Shown: positions 45,935 through 58,588, counted from the first letter of the stretch. The stretch: 64,000 nucleotides of DNA from Apostichopus japonicus (GCF_037975245.1 NC_092575.1:7537001-7601000), one strand, 5' to 3'. Numbers and translations are program-made. The notes: a model not told the origin generated them from the sequence alone.

Positions 45935-46005
45935 GCGTTGGCCGGGAATTGAACCCGGGCCTAATGCTTGGAAGGCATCAATGCTAACCACTACACCACC
46001 AACGC
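45935..46005 (-). tRNA. trnG-UCC: tRNA-Gly(UCC), intact, A2
   Basis: Consensus tRNA in the 12-unit block that begins at 45159. Confidence 0.93.
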
Positions 46006-47026
46006 TGCTTCTTTGTATTGCAAAACACTTGGTCAAAGTTCTATCGATATTTTCCTTTTCGTAGCGAATGCTCTCCTGCATTAAAAAAGTGTGCGTTGGC
46101 CGGGAATTGAACCCGGGCCTAATGCTTGGAAGGCATCAATGCTAACCACTACACCATTAAGGCTGCATCATTGAACTGAAGAAAACTTGGGTAAAGTTTT
46201 TTAGATATTTTACTTTTCGTAGAGAACACTTTCCTGCATTAAAAAAAATGTGCGTTGGCCGGGAATTGAACCCGGGCCTAATGCTTGGAAGGCATCAATG
46301 CTAACCACCACACCACCAACGCTGCTTAATTGAATTGCGGAACACTTGGTCAAAGTTCTATCGATATTTTCCTTTTCGTAGAGAACACTTTCCTGCATTA
46401 AAAAAAGTGTGCGTTGGCCGGGAATTGAACCCGGCCTAATGCTTGGAAGGCATCAATGCTAATCACCACACCACCAACGCTGCTTTATTCAATTGCGGAA
46501 CACTTGGTCAAAGTTCTATCGATATTTTCCTTTTCGTAGCGAATGCTCTCCTGCATTAAAAAAGTGTGCGTTGGCCGGGAATTGAACCCGGGCCTAATGC
46601 TTGGAAGGCATCAATGCTAACCACTACACCATTAAGGCTGCATCATTGAACTGAAGAAAACTTGGGTAAAGTTTTTTAGATATTTTACTTTTCGTAGAGA
46701 ACACTTTCCTGCATTAAAAAAGTGTGCGTTGGCCGGGAATTGAACGCGGGCCTAATGCTTGGAAGGCATCAATGCTAACCACTACACCAACAAGGCTGCT
46801 TCATTGAATTGCAGAACACTTGGGTAAAGTTATTTCGGAGAGAACACTTTCCTGCATTAAAAAAATGTGCGTTGGCCGGGAATTGAACCCGGGCCTAATG
46901 CTTGGAAGGCATCAATGCTAACCACCACACCACCAACGCTGCTTTATTGAATTGCGGAACACTTTGTCAAAGTTCTATCGATATTTTCCTTTTCGTAGCG
47001 AATACTTTCCTGCATTAAAAAAGTGT

Positions 47027-47097
47027 GCGTTGGCCGGGAATTGAACCCGGGCCTAATGCTTGGAAGGCATCAATGCTAACCACTACACCACCAACGC
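47027..47097 (-). tRNA. trnG-UCC: tRNA-Gly(UCC), intact, A3
   Basis: First unit of a canonical 12-unit block (47027-48897). Flank has gcagaac where other A3 units have gcaaaac. Confidence 0.93.
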
Positions 47098-47503
47098 TGC
47101 TTCTTTGTATTGCAGAACACTTGGGTAAAGTTCTATCGATATTTTCCTTTTGGTAGAGAACACTTTCCTGCATTAAAAAAAATGTGCGTTGGCCGGGAAT
47201 TGAACCCGGGCCTAATGCTTGGAAGGCATCAATGCTAATCACCACACCACCAACGCTGCTTTATTGAATTGCGGAACACTTGGTCAAAGTTCTATCGATA
47301 TTTTCCTTTTCGTAGCGAATGCTCTCCTGCATTAAAAAAAGTGTGCGTTGGCCGGGAATTGAACCCGGGCCTAATGCTTGGAAGGCATCAATGCTAACCA
47401 CTACACCACCAAGGCTGCTTCATTGAATTGCAGAACACTTGGGTGAAGTTTTTTAGATATTTTACTTTTCGTAGAGAACACTTTCCTGCATTAAAAAAAA
47501 TGT

Positions 47504-47574
47504 GCGTTGGCCGGGAATTGAACCCGGGCCTAATGCTTGGAAGGCATCAATGCTAACCACTACACCACCAACGC
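47504..47574 (-). tRNA. trnG-UCC: tRNA-Gly(UCC), intact, A1
   Basis: Fourth unit of the 12-unit block. Confidence 0.93.
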
Positions 47575-47804
47575 TGCTTCATTGAATTGCAGAACACTTG
47601 GTCAAAGTTCTATCGATATTTTCCTTTTCGTAGCGAATACTCTCCTGCATTAAAAAAGTGTGCGTTGGCCGGGAATTGAACCCGGGCCTAATGCTTGGAA
47701 GGCATCAATGCTAACCACTACACCAACAAGGCTGCTTCATTGAATTGCAGAACACTTGGGTAAAGTTATTTCGTAGAGAACACTTTCCCGCATTAAAAAA
47801 ATGT

Positions 47805-47875
47805 GCGTTGGCCGGGAATTGAACCCGGGCCTAATGCTTGGAAGGCATCAATGCTAACCACTACACCACCAACGC
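47805..47875 (-). tRNA. trnG-UCC: tRNA-Gly(UCC), intact, A2
   Basis: Sixth unit of the 12-unit block. Confidence 0.93.
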
Positions 47876-48438
47876 TGCTTCTTTGTATTGCAAAACACTT
47901 GGTCAAAGTTCTATCGATATTTTCCTTTTCGTAGCGAATGCTCTCCTGCATTAAAAAAGTGTGCGTTGGCCGGGAATTGAACCCGGGCCTAATGCTTGGA
48001 AGGCATCAATGCTAACCACTACACCATTAAGGCTGCATCATTGAACTGAAGAAAACTTGGGTAAAGTTTTTTAGATATTTTACTTTTCGTAGAGAACACT
48101 TTCCTGCATTAAAAAAAATGTGCGTTGGCCGGGAATTGAACCCGGGCCTAATGCTTGGAAGGCATCAATGCTAACCACCACACCACCAACGCTGCTTAAT
48201 TGAATTGCGGAACACTTGGTCAAAGTTCTATCGATATTTTCCTTTTCGTAGAGAACACTTTCCTGCATTAAAAAAAAGTGTGCGTTGGCCGGGAATTGAA
48301 CCCGGCCTAATGCTTGGAAGGCATCAATGCTAATCACCACACCACCAACGCTGCTTTATTGAATTGCGGAACACTTGGTCAAAGTTCTATCGATATTTTC
48401 CTTTTCGTAGCGAATGCTCTCCTGCATTAAAAAAGTGT

Positions 48439-48509
48439 GCGTTGGCCGGGAATTGAACCCGGGCCTAATGCTTGCAAGGCATCAATGCTAACCACTACAC
48501 CATTAAGGC
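48439..48509 (-). pseudogene. Class B unit with anticodon UGC
   Basis: The anticodon loop reads CTTGCAA, so the anticodon is UGC (alanine-type). The acceptor stem has the three class B mismatches, so it is unlikely to be charged. Confidence 0.8.
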
Positions 48510-48897
48510 TGCATCATTGAACTGAAGAAAACTTGGGTAAAGTTTTTTAGATATTTTACTTTTCGTAGAGAACACTTTCCTGCATTAAAAAAGTGTGCGT
48601 TGGCCGGGAATTGAACCCGGGCCTAATGCTTGGAAGGCATCAATGCTAACCACTACACCAACAAGGCTGCTTCATTGAATTGCAGAACACTTGGGTAAAG
48701 TTATTTCGTAGAGAACACTTTCCTGCATTAAAAAAATGTGCGTTGGCCGGGAATTGAACCCGGGCCTAATGCTTGGAAGGCATCAATGCTAACCACCACA
48801 CCACCAACGCTGCTTTATTGAATTGCGGAACACTTGGTCAAAGTTCTATCGATATTTTCCTTTTCGTAGCGAATACTTTCCTGCATTAAAAAAGTGT

Positions 48898-48968
48898 GCG
48901 TTGGCCGGGAATTGAACCCGGGCCTAATGCTTGGAAGGCATCAATGCTAACCACTACACCACCAACGC
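48898..48968 (-). tRNA. trnG-UCC: tRNA-Gly(UCC), intact, A3
   Basis: Consensus tRNA opening a shortened (10-unit) block lacking its E and D members. Confidence 0.93.
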
Positions 48969-49056
48969 TGCTTCTTTGTATTGCAAAACACTTGGGTAAA
49001 GTTCTATCGATATTTTCCTTTTGGTAGAGAACACTTTCCTGCATTAAAAAAAATGT

Positions 49057-49127
49057 GCGTTGGCCGGGAATTGAACCCGGGCCTAATGCTTGGAAGGCAT
49101 CAATGCTAACCACTACACCACCAACGC
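49057..49127 (-). tRNA. trnG-UCC: tRNA-Gly(UCC), intact, A1
   Basis: Consensus tRNA placed directly after A3, the mark of the deletion of two units. Confidence 0.93.
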
Positions 49128-49357
49128 TGCTTCATTGAATTGCAGATCACTTGGTCAAAGTTCTATCGATATTTTCCTTTTCGTAGCGAATACTCTCCTG
49201 CATTAAAAAAGTGTGCGTTGGACGGGAATTGAACCCGGGCCTAATGCTTGGAAGGCATCAATGCTAACCACTACACCAACAAGGCTGCTTCATTGAATTG
49301 CAGAACACTTGGGTAAAGTTATTTCGTAGAGAACACTTTCCCGCATTAAAAAAATGT

Positions 49358-49494
49358 GCGTTGGCCGGGAATTGAACCCGGGCCTAATGCTTGGAAGGCA
49401 TCAATGCTTTTTTTTTTTTTTTTTTTCTCTTTTATTGAAAGATGAACCCACTGGTACACCCAAGGCATCAATGCTAACCACTACACCACCAACG
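49358..49494 (-). pseudogene. A2 tRNA-Gly unit split by a 54-bp LINE end
   Basis: Target duplication aaggcatcaatgc at 49395-49407 and 49462-49474, the same 13 bp as the insertion at 39144, but in a unit with A2 flanks. Confidence 0.9.
49408..49461 (-). mobile_element. Extremely truncated copy of the same LINE (54 bp)
   Basis: Nineteen T, then the LINE 3' terminus ctcttttattgaaagatgaa and cccactgg, as at 39155, then tacaccc. This gives a second independent junction at the same tRNA position. Confidence 0.9.
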
Positions 49495-50057
49495 CTGCTT
49501 CTTTGTATTGCAAAACACTTGGTCAAAGTTCTATCGATATTTTCCTTTTCGTAGCGAATGCTCTCCTGCATTAAAAAAGTGTGCGTTGGCCGGGAATTGA
49601 ACCCGGGCCTAATGCTTGGAAGGCATCAATGCTAACCACTACACCATTAAGGCTGCATCATTGAACTGAAGAAAACTTGGGTAAAGTTTTTTAGATAATT
49701 TACTTTTCGTAGAGAACACTTTCCTGCATTAAAAAAAATGTGCGTTGGCCGGGAATTGAACCCGGGCCTAATGCTTGGAAGGCATCAATGCTAACCACCA
49801 CACCACCAACGCTGCTTAATTGAATTGCGGAACACTTGGTCAAAGTTCTATCGATATTTTCCTTTTCGTAGAGAACACTTTCCTGCATTAAAAAAAGTGT
49901 GCGTTGGCCGGGAATTGAACCCGGCCTAATGCTTGGAAGGCATCAATGCTAATCACCACACCACCAACGCTGCTTTATTCAATTGCGGAACACTTGGTCA
50001 AAGTTCTATCGATATTTTCCTTTTCGTAGCGAATGCTCTCCTGCATTAAAAAAGTGT

Positions 50058-50128
50058 GCGTTGGCCGGGAATTGAACCCGGGCCTAATGCTTGCAAGGCA
50101 TCAATGCTAACCACTACACCATTAAGGC
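50058..50128 (-). pseudogene. Class B unit with anticodon UGC (second copy)
   Basis: Same CTTGCAA loop as at 48439 and the same place in the block, so the mutation was copied by a duplication of the array. Confidence 0.8.
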
Positions 50129-50516
50129 TGCATCATTGAACTGAAGAAAACTTGGGTAAAGTTTTTTAGATATTTTACTTTTCGTAGAGAACACTTTCCT
50201 GCATTAAAAAAGTGTGCGTTGGCCGGGAATTGAACCCGGGCCTAATGCTTGGAAGGCATCAATGCTAACCACTACACCAACAAGGCTGCTTCTTTGAATT
50301 GCAGAACACTTGGGTAAAGTTATTTCGTAGAGAACACTTTCCTGCATTAAAAAAATGTGCGTTGGCCGGGAATTGAACCCGGGCCTAATGCTTGGAAGGC
50401 ATCAATGCTAACCACCACACCACCAACGCTGCTTTATTGAATTGCGGAACACTTTGTCAAAGTTCTGTCGATATTTTCCTTTTCGTAGCGAATACTTTCC
50501 TGCATTAAAAAAGTGT

Positions 50517-50587
50517 GCGTTGGCCGGGAATTGAACCCGGGCCTAATGCTTGGAAGGCATCAATGCTAACCACTACACCACCAACGC
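50517..50587 (-). tRNA. trnG-UCC: tRNA-Gly(UCC), intact, A3
   Basis: Consensus tRNA starting an expanded 15-unit block. Confidence 0.93.
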
Positions 50588-51152
50588 TGCTTCTTTGTAT
50601 TGCAAAACACTTGGGTAAAGTTCTATCGATATTTTCCTTTTGGTAGAGAACACTTTCCTGCATTAAAAAAAATGTGCGTTGGCCGGGAATTGAACCCGGG
50701 CCTAATGCTTGGAAGGCATCAATGCTAATCACCACACCACCAACGCTGCTTTATTGAATTGCGGAACACTTGGTCAAAGTTCTATCGATATTTTCCTTTT
50801 CGTAGCGAATGCTCTCCTGCATTAAAAAAAGTGTGCGTTGGCCGGGAATTGAACCCGGGCCTAATGCTTGGAAGGCATCAATGCTAACCACTACACCACC
50901 AAGGCTGCTTCATTGAATTGCAGAACACTTGGGTGAAGTTTTTTAGATATTTTACTTTTCGTAGAGAACACTTTCCTGCATTAAAAAAAATGTGCGTTGG
51001 CCGGGAATTGAAGCCGGGCCTAATGCTTGGAATGCATCAATGCTAACCACTACACCACCAAGGCTGCTTCATTGAATTGCAGAACACTTGGGTAAAGTTT
51101 TTTAGATATTTTACTTTTCGTAGAGAACACTTTCCTGCATTAAAAAAAATGT

Positions 51153-51223
51153 GCGTTGGCCGGGAATTGAACCCGGGCCTAATGCTTGGAAGGCATCAAT
51201 GCTAACCACTACACCACCAACGC
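51153..51223 (-). tRNA. trnG-UCC: tRNA-Gly(UCC), intact, A1
   Basis: Consensus tRNA after two D units in a row. The second of these (50994) has loop position 32 changed to A and a T-stem change. Confidence 0.93.
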
Positions 51224-51453
51224 TGCTTCATTGAATTGCAGAACACTTGGTCAAAGTTCTATCGATATTTTCCTTTTCGTAGCGAATACTCTCCTGCATT
51301 AAAAAAGTGTGCGTTGGCCGGGAATTGAACCCGGGCCTAATGCTTGGAAGGCATCAATGCTAACCACTACACCAACAAGGCTGCTTCATTGAATTGCAGA
51401 ACACTTGGGTAAAGTTATTTCGTAGAGAACACTTTCCCGCATTAAAAAAATGT

Positions 51454-51524
51454 GCGTTGGCCGGGAATTGAACCCGGGCCTAATGCTTGGAAGGCATCAA
51501 TGCTAACCACTACACCACCAACGC
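51454..51524 (-). tRNA. trnG-UCC: tRNA-Gly(UCC), intact, A2
   Basis: Consensus tRNA, first of a duplicated C-A2 pair. Confidence 0.93.
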
Positions 51525-51754
51525 TGCTTCTTTGTATTGCAAAACACTTGGTCAAAGTTCTATCGATATTTTCCTTTTCGTAGCGAATACTCTCCTGCAT
51601 TAAAAAAGTGTGCGTTGGCCGGGAATTGAACCCGGGCCTAATGCTTGGAAGGCATCAATGCTAACCACTACACCAACAAGGCTGCTTCATTGAATTACAG
51701 AACACTTGTGTAAAGTTATTTCGTAGAGAACACTTTCCCGCATTAAAAAAATGT

Positions 51755-51825
51755 GCGTTGGCCGGGAATTGAACCCGGGCCTAATGCTTGGAAGGCATCA
51801 ATGCTAACCACTACACCACCAACGC
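51755..51825 (-). tRNA. trnG-UCC: tRNA-Gly(UCC), intact, A2
   Basis: Second of the duplicated C-A2 pair (301 bp after the first). Confidence 0.93.
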
Positions 51826-52846
51826 TGCTTCTTTGTATTGCAAAACACTTGGTCAAAGTTCTATCGATATTTTCCTTTTCGTAGCGAATGCTCTCCTGCA
51901 TTAAAAAAGTGTGCGTTGGCCGGGAATTGAACCCGGGCCTAATGCTTGGAAGGCATCAATGCTAACCACTACACCATTAAGGCTGCATCATTGAACTGAA
52001 GAAAACTTGGGTAAAGTTTTTTAGATATTTTACTTTTCGTAGAGAACACTTTCCTGCATTAAAAAAATGTGCGTTGGCCGGGAATTGAACCCGGGCCTAA
52101 TGCTTGGAAGGCATCAATGCTAACCACCACACCACCAACGCTGCTTAATTGAATTGCGGAACACTTGGTCAAAGTTCTATCGATATTTTCCTTTTCGTAG
52201 AGAACACTTTCCTGCATTAAAAAAAAGTGTGCGTTGGCCGGGAATTGAACCCGGCCTAATGCTTGGAAGGCATCAATGCTAATCACCACACCACCAACGC
52301 TGCTTTATTGAATTGCGGAACACTTGGTCAAAGTTCTATCGATATTTTCCTTTTCGTAGCGAATGCTCTCCTGCATTAAAAAAGTGTGCGTTGGCCGGGA
52401 ATTGAACCCGGGCCTAATGCTTGGAAGGCATCAATGCTAACCACTACACCATTAAGGCTGCATCATTGAACTGAAGAAAACTTGGGTAAAGTTTTTTAGA
52501 TATTTTACTTTTCGTAGAGAACACTTTCCTGCATTAAAAAAGTGTGCGTTGGCCGGGAATTGAACCCGGGCCTAATGCTTGGAAGGCATCAATGCTAACC
52601 ACTACACCAACAAGGCTGCTTCATTGAATTGCAGAACACTTGGGTAAAGTTATTTCGTAGAGAACACTTTCCTGCATTAAAAAAATGTGCGTTGGCCGGG
52701 AATTGAACCCGGGCCTAATGCTTGGAAGGCATCAATGCTAACCACCACACCACCAACGCTGCTTTATTGAATTGCGGAACACTTGGTCAAAGTTCTATCG
52801 ATATTTTCCTTTTCGTAGCGAATACTTTCCTGCATTAAAAAAGTGT

Positions 52847-52917
52847 GCGTTGGCCGGGAATTGAACCCGGGCCTAATGCTTGGAAGGCATCAATGCTAAC
52901 CACTACACCACCAACGC
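52847..52917 (-). tRNA. trnG-UCC: tRNA-Gly(UCC), intact, A3
   Basis: Consensus tRNA, first member of the A3-E-D-A1 four-unit duplication (635 bp). Confidence 0.93.
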
Positions 52918-53323
52918 TGCTTCTTTGTATTGCAAAACACTTGGGTAAAGTTCTATCGATATTTTCCTTTTGGTAGAGAACACTTTCCTGCATTAAAAAA
53001 AATGTGCGTTGGCCGGGAATTGAACCCGGGCCTAATGCTTGGAAGGCATCAATGCTAATCACCACACCACCAACGCTGCTTTATTGAATTGCGGAACACT
53101 TGGTCAAAGTTCTATCGATATTTTCCTTTTCGTAGCGAATGCTCTCCTGCATTAAAAAAAGTGTGCGTTGGCCGGGAATTGAACCCGGGCCTAATGCTTG
53201 GAAGGCATCAATGCTAACCACTACACCACCAAGGCTGCTTCATTGAATTGCAGAACACTTGGGTAAAGTTTTTTAGATATTTTACTTTTCGTAGAGAACA
53301 CTTTCCTGCATTAAAAAAAATGT

Positions 53324-53394
53324 GCGTTGGCCGGGAATTGAACCCGGGCCTAATGCTTGGAAGGCATCAATGCTAACCACTACACCACCAACGC
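53324..53394 (-). tRNA. trnG-UCC: tRNA-Gly(UCC), intact, A1
   Basis: Consensus tRNA ending the first four-unit set. Confidence 0.93.
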
Positions 53395-53481
53395 TGCTTC
53401 ATTGAATTGCAGAACACTTGGTCAAAGTTCTATCGATATTTTCCTTTTCGTAGCGAATACTTTCCTGCATTAAAAAAGTGT

Positions 53482-53552
53482 GCGTTGGCCGGGAATTGAA
53501 CCCGGGCCTAATGCTTGGAAGGCATCAATGCTAACCACTACACCACCAACGC
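53482..53552 (-). tRNA. trnG-UCC: tRNA-Gly(UCC), intact, A3
   Basis: Consensus tRNA opening the second four-unit set, 635 bp after 52847. Confidence 0.93.
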
Positions 53553-54100
53553 TGCTTCTTTGTATTGCAAAACACTTGGGTAAAGTTCTATCGATATTTT
53601 CCTTTTGGTAGAGAACACTTTCCTGCATTAAAAAAAATGTGTGTTGGCCGGGAATTGAACCCGGGCCTAATGCTTGGAAGGCATCAATGCTAATCACCAC
53701 ACCACCAACGCTGCTTTATTGAATTGCGGAACACTTGGTCAAAGTTCTATCGATATTTTCCTTTTCGTAGCGAATGCTCTCCTGCATTAAAAAAGTGTGC
53801 GTTGGCCGGGAATTGAACCCGGGCCTAATGCTTGGAAGGCATCAATGCTAACCACTACACCACCAAGGCTGCTTCATTGAATTGCAGAACACTTGGGTAA
53901 AGTTTTTTAGATATTTTACTTTTCGTAGAGAACACTTTCCTGCATTAAAAAAAATGTGCGTTGGCCGGGAATTGAACCCGGGCCTAATGCTTGGAAGGCA
54001 TCAATGCTAACCACTACACCAACAAGGCTGCTTCATTGAATTGCAGAACACTTGGGTAAAGTTATTTCGTAGAGAACACTTTCCCGCATTAAAAAAATGT

Positions 54101-54171
54101 GCGTTGGCCGGGAATTGAACCCGGGCCTAATGCTTGGAAGGCATCAATGCTAACCACTACACCACCAACGC
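54101..54171 (-). tRNA. trnG-UCC: tRNA-Gly(UCC), intact, A2
   Basis: Consensus tRNA. Its counterpart in the large duplication is at 56936. Confidence 0.93.
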
Positions 54172-55681
54172 TGCTTCTTTGTATTGCAAAACACTTGGTC
54201 AAAGTTCTATCGATATTTTCCTTTTCGTAGCGAATGCTCTCCTGCATTAAAAAAGTGTGCGTTGGCCGGGAATTGAACCCGGGCCTAATGCTTGGAAGGC
54301 ATCAATGCTAACCACTACACCATTAAGGCTGCATCATTGAACTGAAGAAAACTTGGGTAAAGTTTTTTAGATATTTTACTTTTCGTAGAGAACACTTTCC
54401 TGCATTAAAAAAAAGTGTGCGTTGGCCGGGAATTGAACCCGGCCTAATGCTTGGAAGGCATCAATGCTAATCACCACACCACCAACGCTGCTTTATTGAA
54501 TTGCGGAACACTTGGTCAAAGTTCTATCGATATTTTCCTTTTCGTAGCGAATGCTCTCCTGCATTAAAAAAGTGTGCGTTGGCCGGGAATTGAACCCGGG
54601 CCTAATGCTTGGAAGGCATCAATGCTAACCACTACACCATTAAGGCTGCATCATTGAACTGAAGAAAACTTGGGTAAAGTTTTTTAGATATTTTACTTTT
54701 CGTAGAGAACACTTTCCTGCATTAAAAAAGTGTGCGTTGGCCGGGAATTGAACCCGGGCCTAATGCTTGGAAGGCATCAATGCTAACCACCACACCACCA
54801 ACGCTGCTTAATTGAATTGCGGAACACTTGGTCAAAGTTCTATCGATATTTTCCTTTTCGTAGAGAACACTTTCCTGCATTAAAAAAAATGTGCGTTGGC
54901 CGAGAATTGAACCCGGCCTAATGCTTGGAAGGCATCAATGCTAATCACCACACCACCAACGCTGCTTTATTGAATTGCGGAACACTTGGTCAAAGTTCTA
55001 TCGATATTTTCCTTTTCGTAGCGAATGCTCTCCTGCATTAAAAAAGTGTGCGTTGGCCGGGAATTGAACCCGGGCCTAATGCTTGGAAGGCATCAATGCT
55101 AACCACTACACCACCAACGTTGCTTCTTTGTATTGCAGAACACTTGGGTAAAGTTCTTTCGATATTTTCCTTTTCGTAGAGAACACTTTCCTGCATTAAA
55201 AAAAATGTGCGTTGGCCGGGAATTGAACCCGGCCTAATGCTTGGAAGGCATCAATGCTAATCACCACACCACCAACGCTGCTTTATTGAATTGCGGAACA
55301 CTTGGTCAAAGTTCTATCGATATTTTCCTTTTCGTAGCGAATGCTCTCCTGCATTAAAAAAGTGTGCGTTGGCCGGGAATTGAACCCGGGCCTAATGCTT
55401 GGAAGGCATCAATGCTAACCACTACACCATTAAGGCTGCATCATTGAACTGAAGAAAAGTTGGGTAAAGTTTTTTAGATATTTTACTTTTCGTAGAGAAC
55501 ACTTTCCTGCATTAAAAAAATGTGCGTTGGCCGGGAATTGAACCCGGGCCTAATGCTTGGAAGGCATCAATGCTAACCACCACACCACCAACGCTGCTTT
55601 ATTGAATTGCGGAACACTTGGTCAAAGTTCTATCGATATTTTCCTTTTCGTAGCGAATACTTTCCTGCATTAAAAAAGTGT

Positions 55682-55752
55682 GCGTTGGCCGGGAATTGAA
55701 CCCGGGCCTAATGCTTGGAAGGCATCAATGCTAACCACTACACCACCAACGC
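55682..55752 (-). tRNA. trnG-UCC: tRNA-Gly(UCC), intact, A3
   Basis: Counterpart of 52847, 2,835 bp away. Confidence 0.93.
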
Positions 55753-56158
55753 TGCTTCTTTGTATTGCAAAACACTTGGGTAAAGTTCTATCGATATTTT
55801 CCTTTTGGTAGAGAACACTTTCCTGCATTAAAAAAAATGTGCGTTGGCCGGGAATTGAACCCGGGCCTAATGCTTGGAAGGCATCAATGCTAATCACCAC
55901 ACCACCAACGCTGCTTTATTGAATTGCGGAACACTTGGTCAAAGTTCTATCGATATTTTCCTTTTCGTAGCGAATGCTCTCTTGCATTAAAAAAAGTGTG
56001 CGTTGGCCGGGAATTGAACCCGGGCCTAATGCTTGGAAGGCATCAATGCTAACCACTACACCACCAAGGCTGCTTCATTGAATTGCAGAACACTTGGGTA
56101 AAGTTTTTTAGATATTTTACTTTTCGTAGAGAACACTTTCCTGCATTAAAAAAAATGT

Positions 56159-56229
56159 GCGTTGGCCGGGAATTGAACCCGGGCCTAATGCTTGGAAGGC
56201 ATCAATGCTAACCACTACACCACCAACGC
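56159..56229 (-). tRNA. trnG-UCC: tRNA-Gly(UCC), intact, A1
   Basis: Counterpart of 53324 in the large duplication. Confidence 0.93.
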
Positions 56230-56316
56230 TGCTTCATTGAATTGCAGAACACTTGGTCAAAGTTCTATCGATATTTTCCTTTTCGTAGCGAATACTTTCC
56301 TGCATTAAAAAAGTGT

Positions 56317-56387
56317 GCGTTGGCCGGGAATTGAACCCGGGCCTAATGCTTGGAAGGCATCAATGCTAACCACTACACCACCAACGC
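56317..56387 (-). tRNA. trnG-UCC: tRNA-Gly(UCC), intact, A3
   Basis: Counterpart of 53482. The 635-bp four-unit duplication is therefore older than the large one. Confidence 0.93.
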
Positions 56388-56935
56388 TGCTTCTTTGTAT
56401 TGCAAAACACTTGGGTAAAGTTCTATCGATATTTTCCTTTTGGTAGAGAACACTTTCCTGCATTAAAAAAAATGTGCGTTGGCCGGGAATTGAACCCGGG
56501 CCTAATGCTTGGAAGGCATCAATGCTAATCACCACACCACCAACGCTGCTTTATTGAATTGCGGAACACTTGGTCAAAGTTCTATCGATATTTTCCTTTT
56601 CGTAGCGAATGCTCTCCTGCATTAAAAAAGTGTGCGTTGGCCGGGAATTGAACCCGGGCCTAATGCTTGGAAGGCATCAATGCTAACCACTACACCACCA
56701 AGGCTGCTTCATTGAATTGCAGAACACTTGGGTAAAGTTTTTTAGATATTTTACTTTTCGTAGAGAACACTTTCCTGCATTAAAAAAAATGTGCGTTGGC
56801 CGGGAATTGAACCCGGGCCTAATGCTTGGAAGGCATCAATGCTAACCACTACACCAACAAGGCTGCTTCATTGAATTGCAGAACACTTGGGTAAAGTTAT
56901 TTCGTAGAGAACACTTTCCCGCATTAAAAAAATGT

Positions 56936-57006
56936 GCGTTGGCCGGGAATTGAACCCGGGCCTAATGCTTGGAAGGCATCAATGCTAACCACTACACCAC
57001 CAACGC
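56936..57006 (-). tRNA. trnG-UCC: tRNA-Gly(UCC), intact, A2
   Basis: Consensus tRNA, counterpart of 54101. Confidence 0.93.
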
Positions 57007-58517
57007 TGCTTCTTTGTATTGCAAAACACTTGGTCAAAGTTCTATCGATATTTTCCTTTTCGTAGCGAATGCTCTCCTGCATTAAAAAAGTGTGCGTTGG
57101 CCGGGAATTGAACCCGGGCCTAATGCTTGGAAGGCATCAATGCTAACCACTACACCATTAAGGCTGCATCATTGAACTGAAGAAAACTTGGGTAAAGTTT
57201 TTTAGATATTTTACTTTTCGTAGAGAACACTTTCCTGCATTAAAAAAAATGTGCGTTGGCCGGGAATTGAACCCGGGCCTAATGCTTGGAAGGCATCAAT
57301 GCTAACCACCACACCACCAACGCTGCTTAATTGAATTGCGGAACACTTGGTCAAAGTTCTATCGATATTTTCCTTTTCGTAGAGAACACTTTCCTGCATT
57401 AAAAAAAAGTGTGCGTTGGCCGGGAATTGAACCCGGCCTAATGCTTGGAAGGCATCAATGCTAATCACCACACCACCAACGCTGCTTTATTGAATTGCGG
57501 AACACTTGGTCAAAGTTCTATCGATATTTTCCTTTTCGTAGCGAATGCTCTCCTGCATTAAAAAAGTGTGCGTTGGCCGGGAATTGAACCCGGGCCTAAT
57601 GCTTGGAAGGCATCAATGCTAACCACTACACCATTAAGGCTGCATCATTGAACTGAAGAAAACTTGGGTAAAGTTTTTTAGATATTTTACTTTTCGTAGA
57701 GAACACTTTCCTGCATTAAAAAAGTGTGCGTTGGCCGGGAATTGAACCCGGGCCTAATGCTTGGAAGGCATCAATGCTAACCACCACACCACCAACGCTG
57801 CTTAATTGAATTGCGGAACACTTGGTCAAAGTTCTATCGATATTTTCCTTTTCGTAGAGAACACTTTCCTGCATTAAAAAAAATGTGCGTTGGCCGAGAA
57901 TTGAACCCGGCCTAATGCTTGGAAGGCATCAATGCTAATCACCACACCACCAACGCTGCTTTATTGAATTGCGGAACACTTGGTCAAAGTTCTATCGATA
58001 TTTTCCTTTTCGTAGCGAATGCTCTCCTGCATTAAAAAAGTGTGCGTTGGCCGGGAATTGAACCCGGGCCTAATGCTTGGAAGGCATCAATGCTAACCAC
58101 TACACCACCAACGTTGCTTCTTTGTATTGCAGAACACTTGGGTAAAGTTCTTTCGATATTTTCCTTTTCGTAGAGAACACTTTCCTGCATTAAAAAAAAT
58201 GTGCGTTGGCCGGGAATTGAACCCGGCCTAATGCTTGGAAGGCATCAATGCTAATCACCACACCACCAACGCTGCTTTATTGAATTGCGGAACACTTGGT
58301 CAAAGTTCTATCGATATTTTCCTTTTCGTAGCGAATGCTCTCCTGCATTAAAAAAGTGTGCGTTGGCCGGGAATTGAACCCGGGCCTAATGCTTGGAAGG
58401 CATCAATGCTAACCACTACACCATTAAGGCTGCATCATTGAACTGAAGAAAAGTTGGGTAAAGTTTTTTAGATATTTTACTTTTCGTAGAGAACACTTTC
58501 CTGCATTAAAAAATTGT

Positions 58518-58588
58518 GCGTTGGCCGGGAATTGAACCCGGGCCTAATGCTTGGAAGGCATCAATGCTAACCACTACACCACCAACGC
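58518..58588 (-). tRNA. trnG-UCC: tRNA-Gly(UCC), intact
   Basis: Consensus tRNA. Its terminator side reads aaattgtgcg, unlike neighbours, and it follows the end of the approximately 3-kb duplicated segment. Confidence 0.92.
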
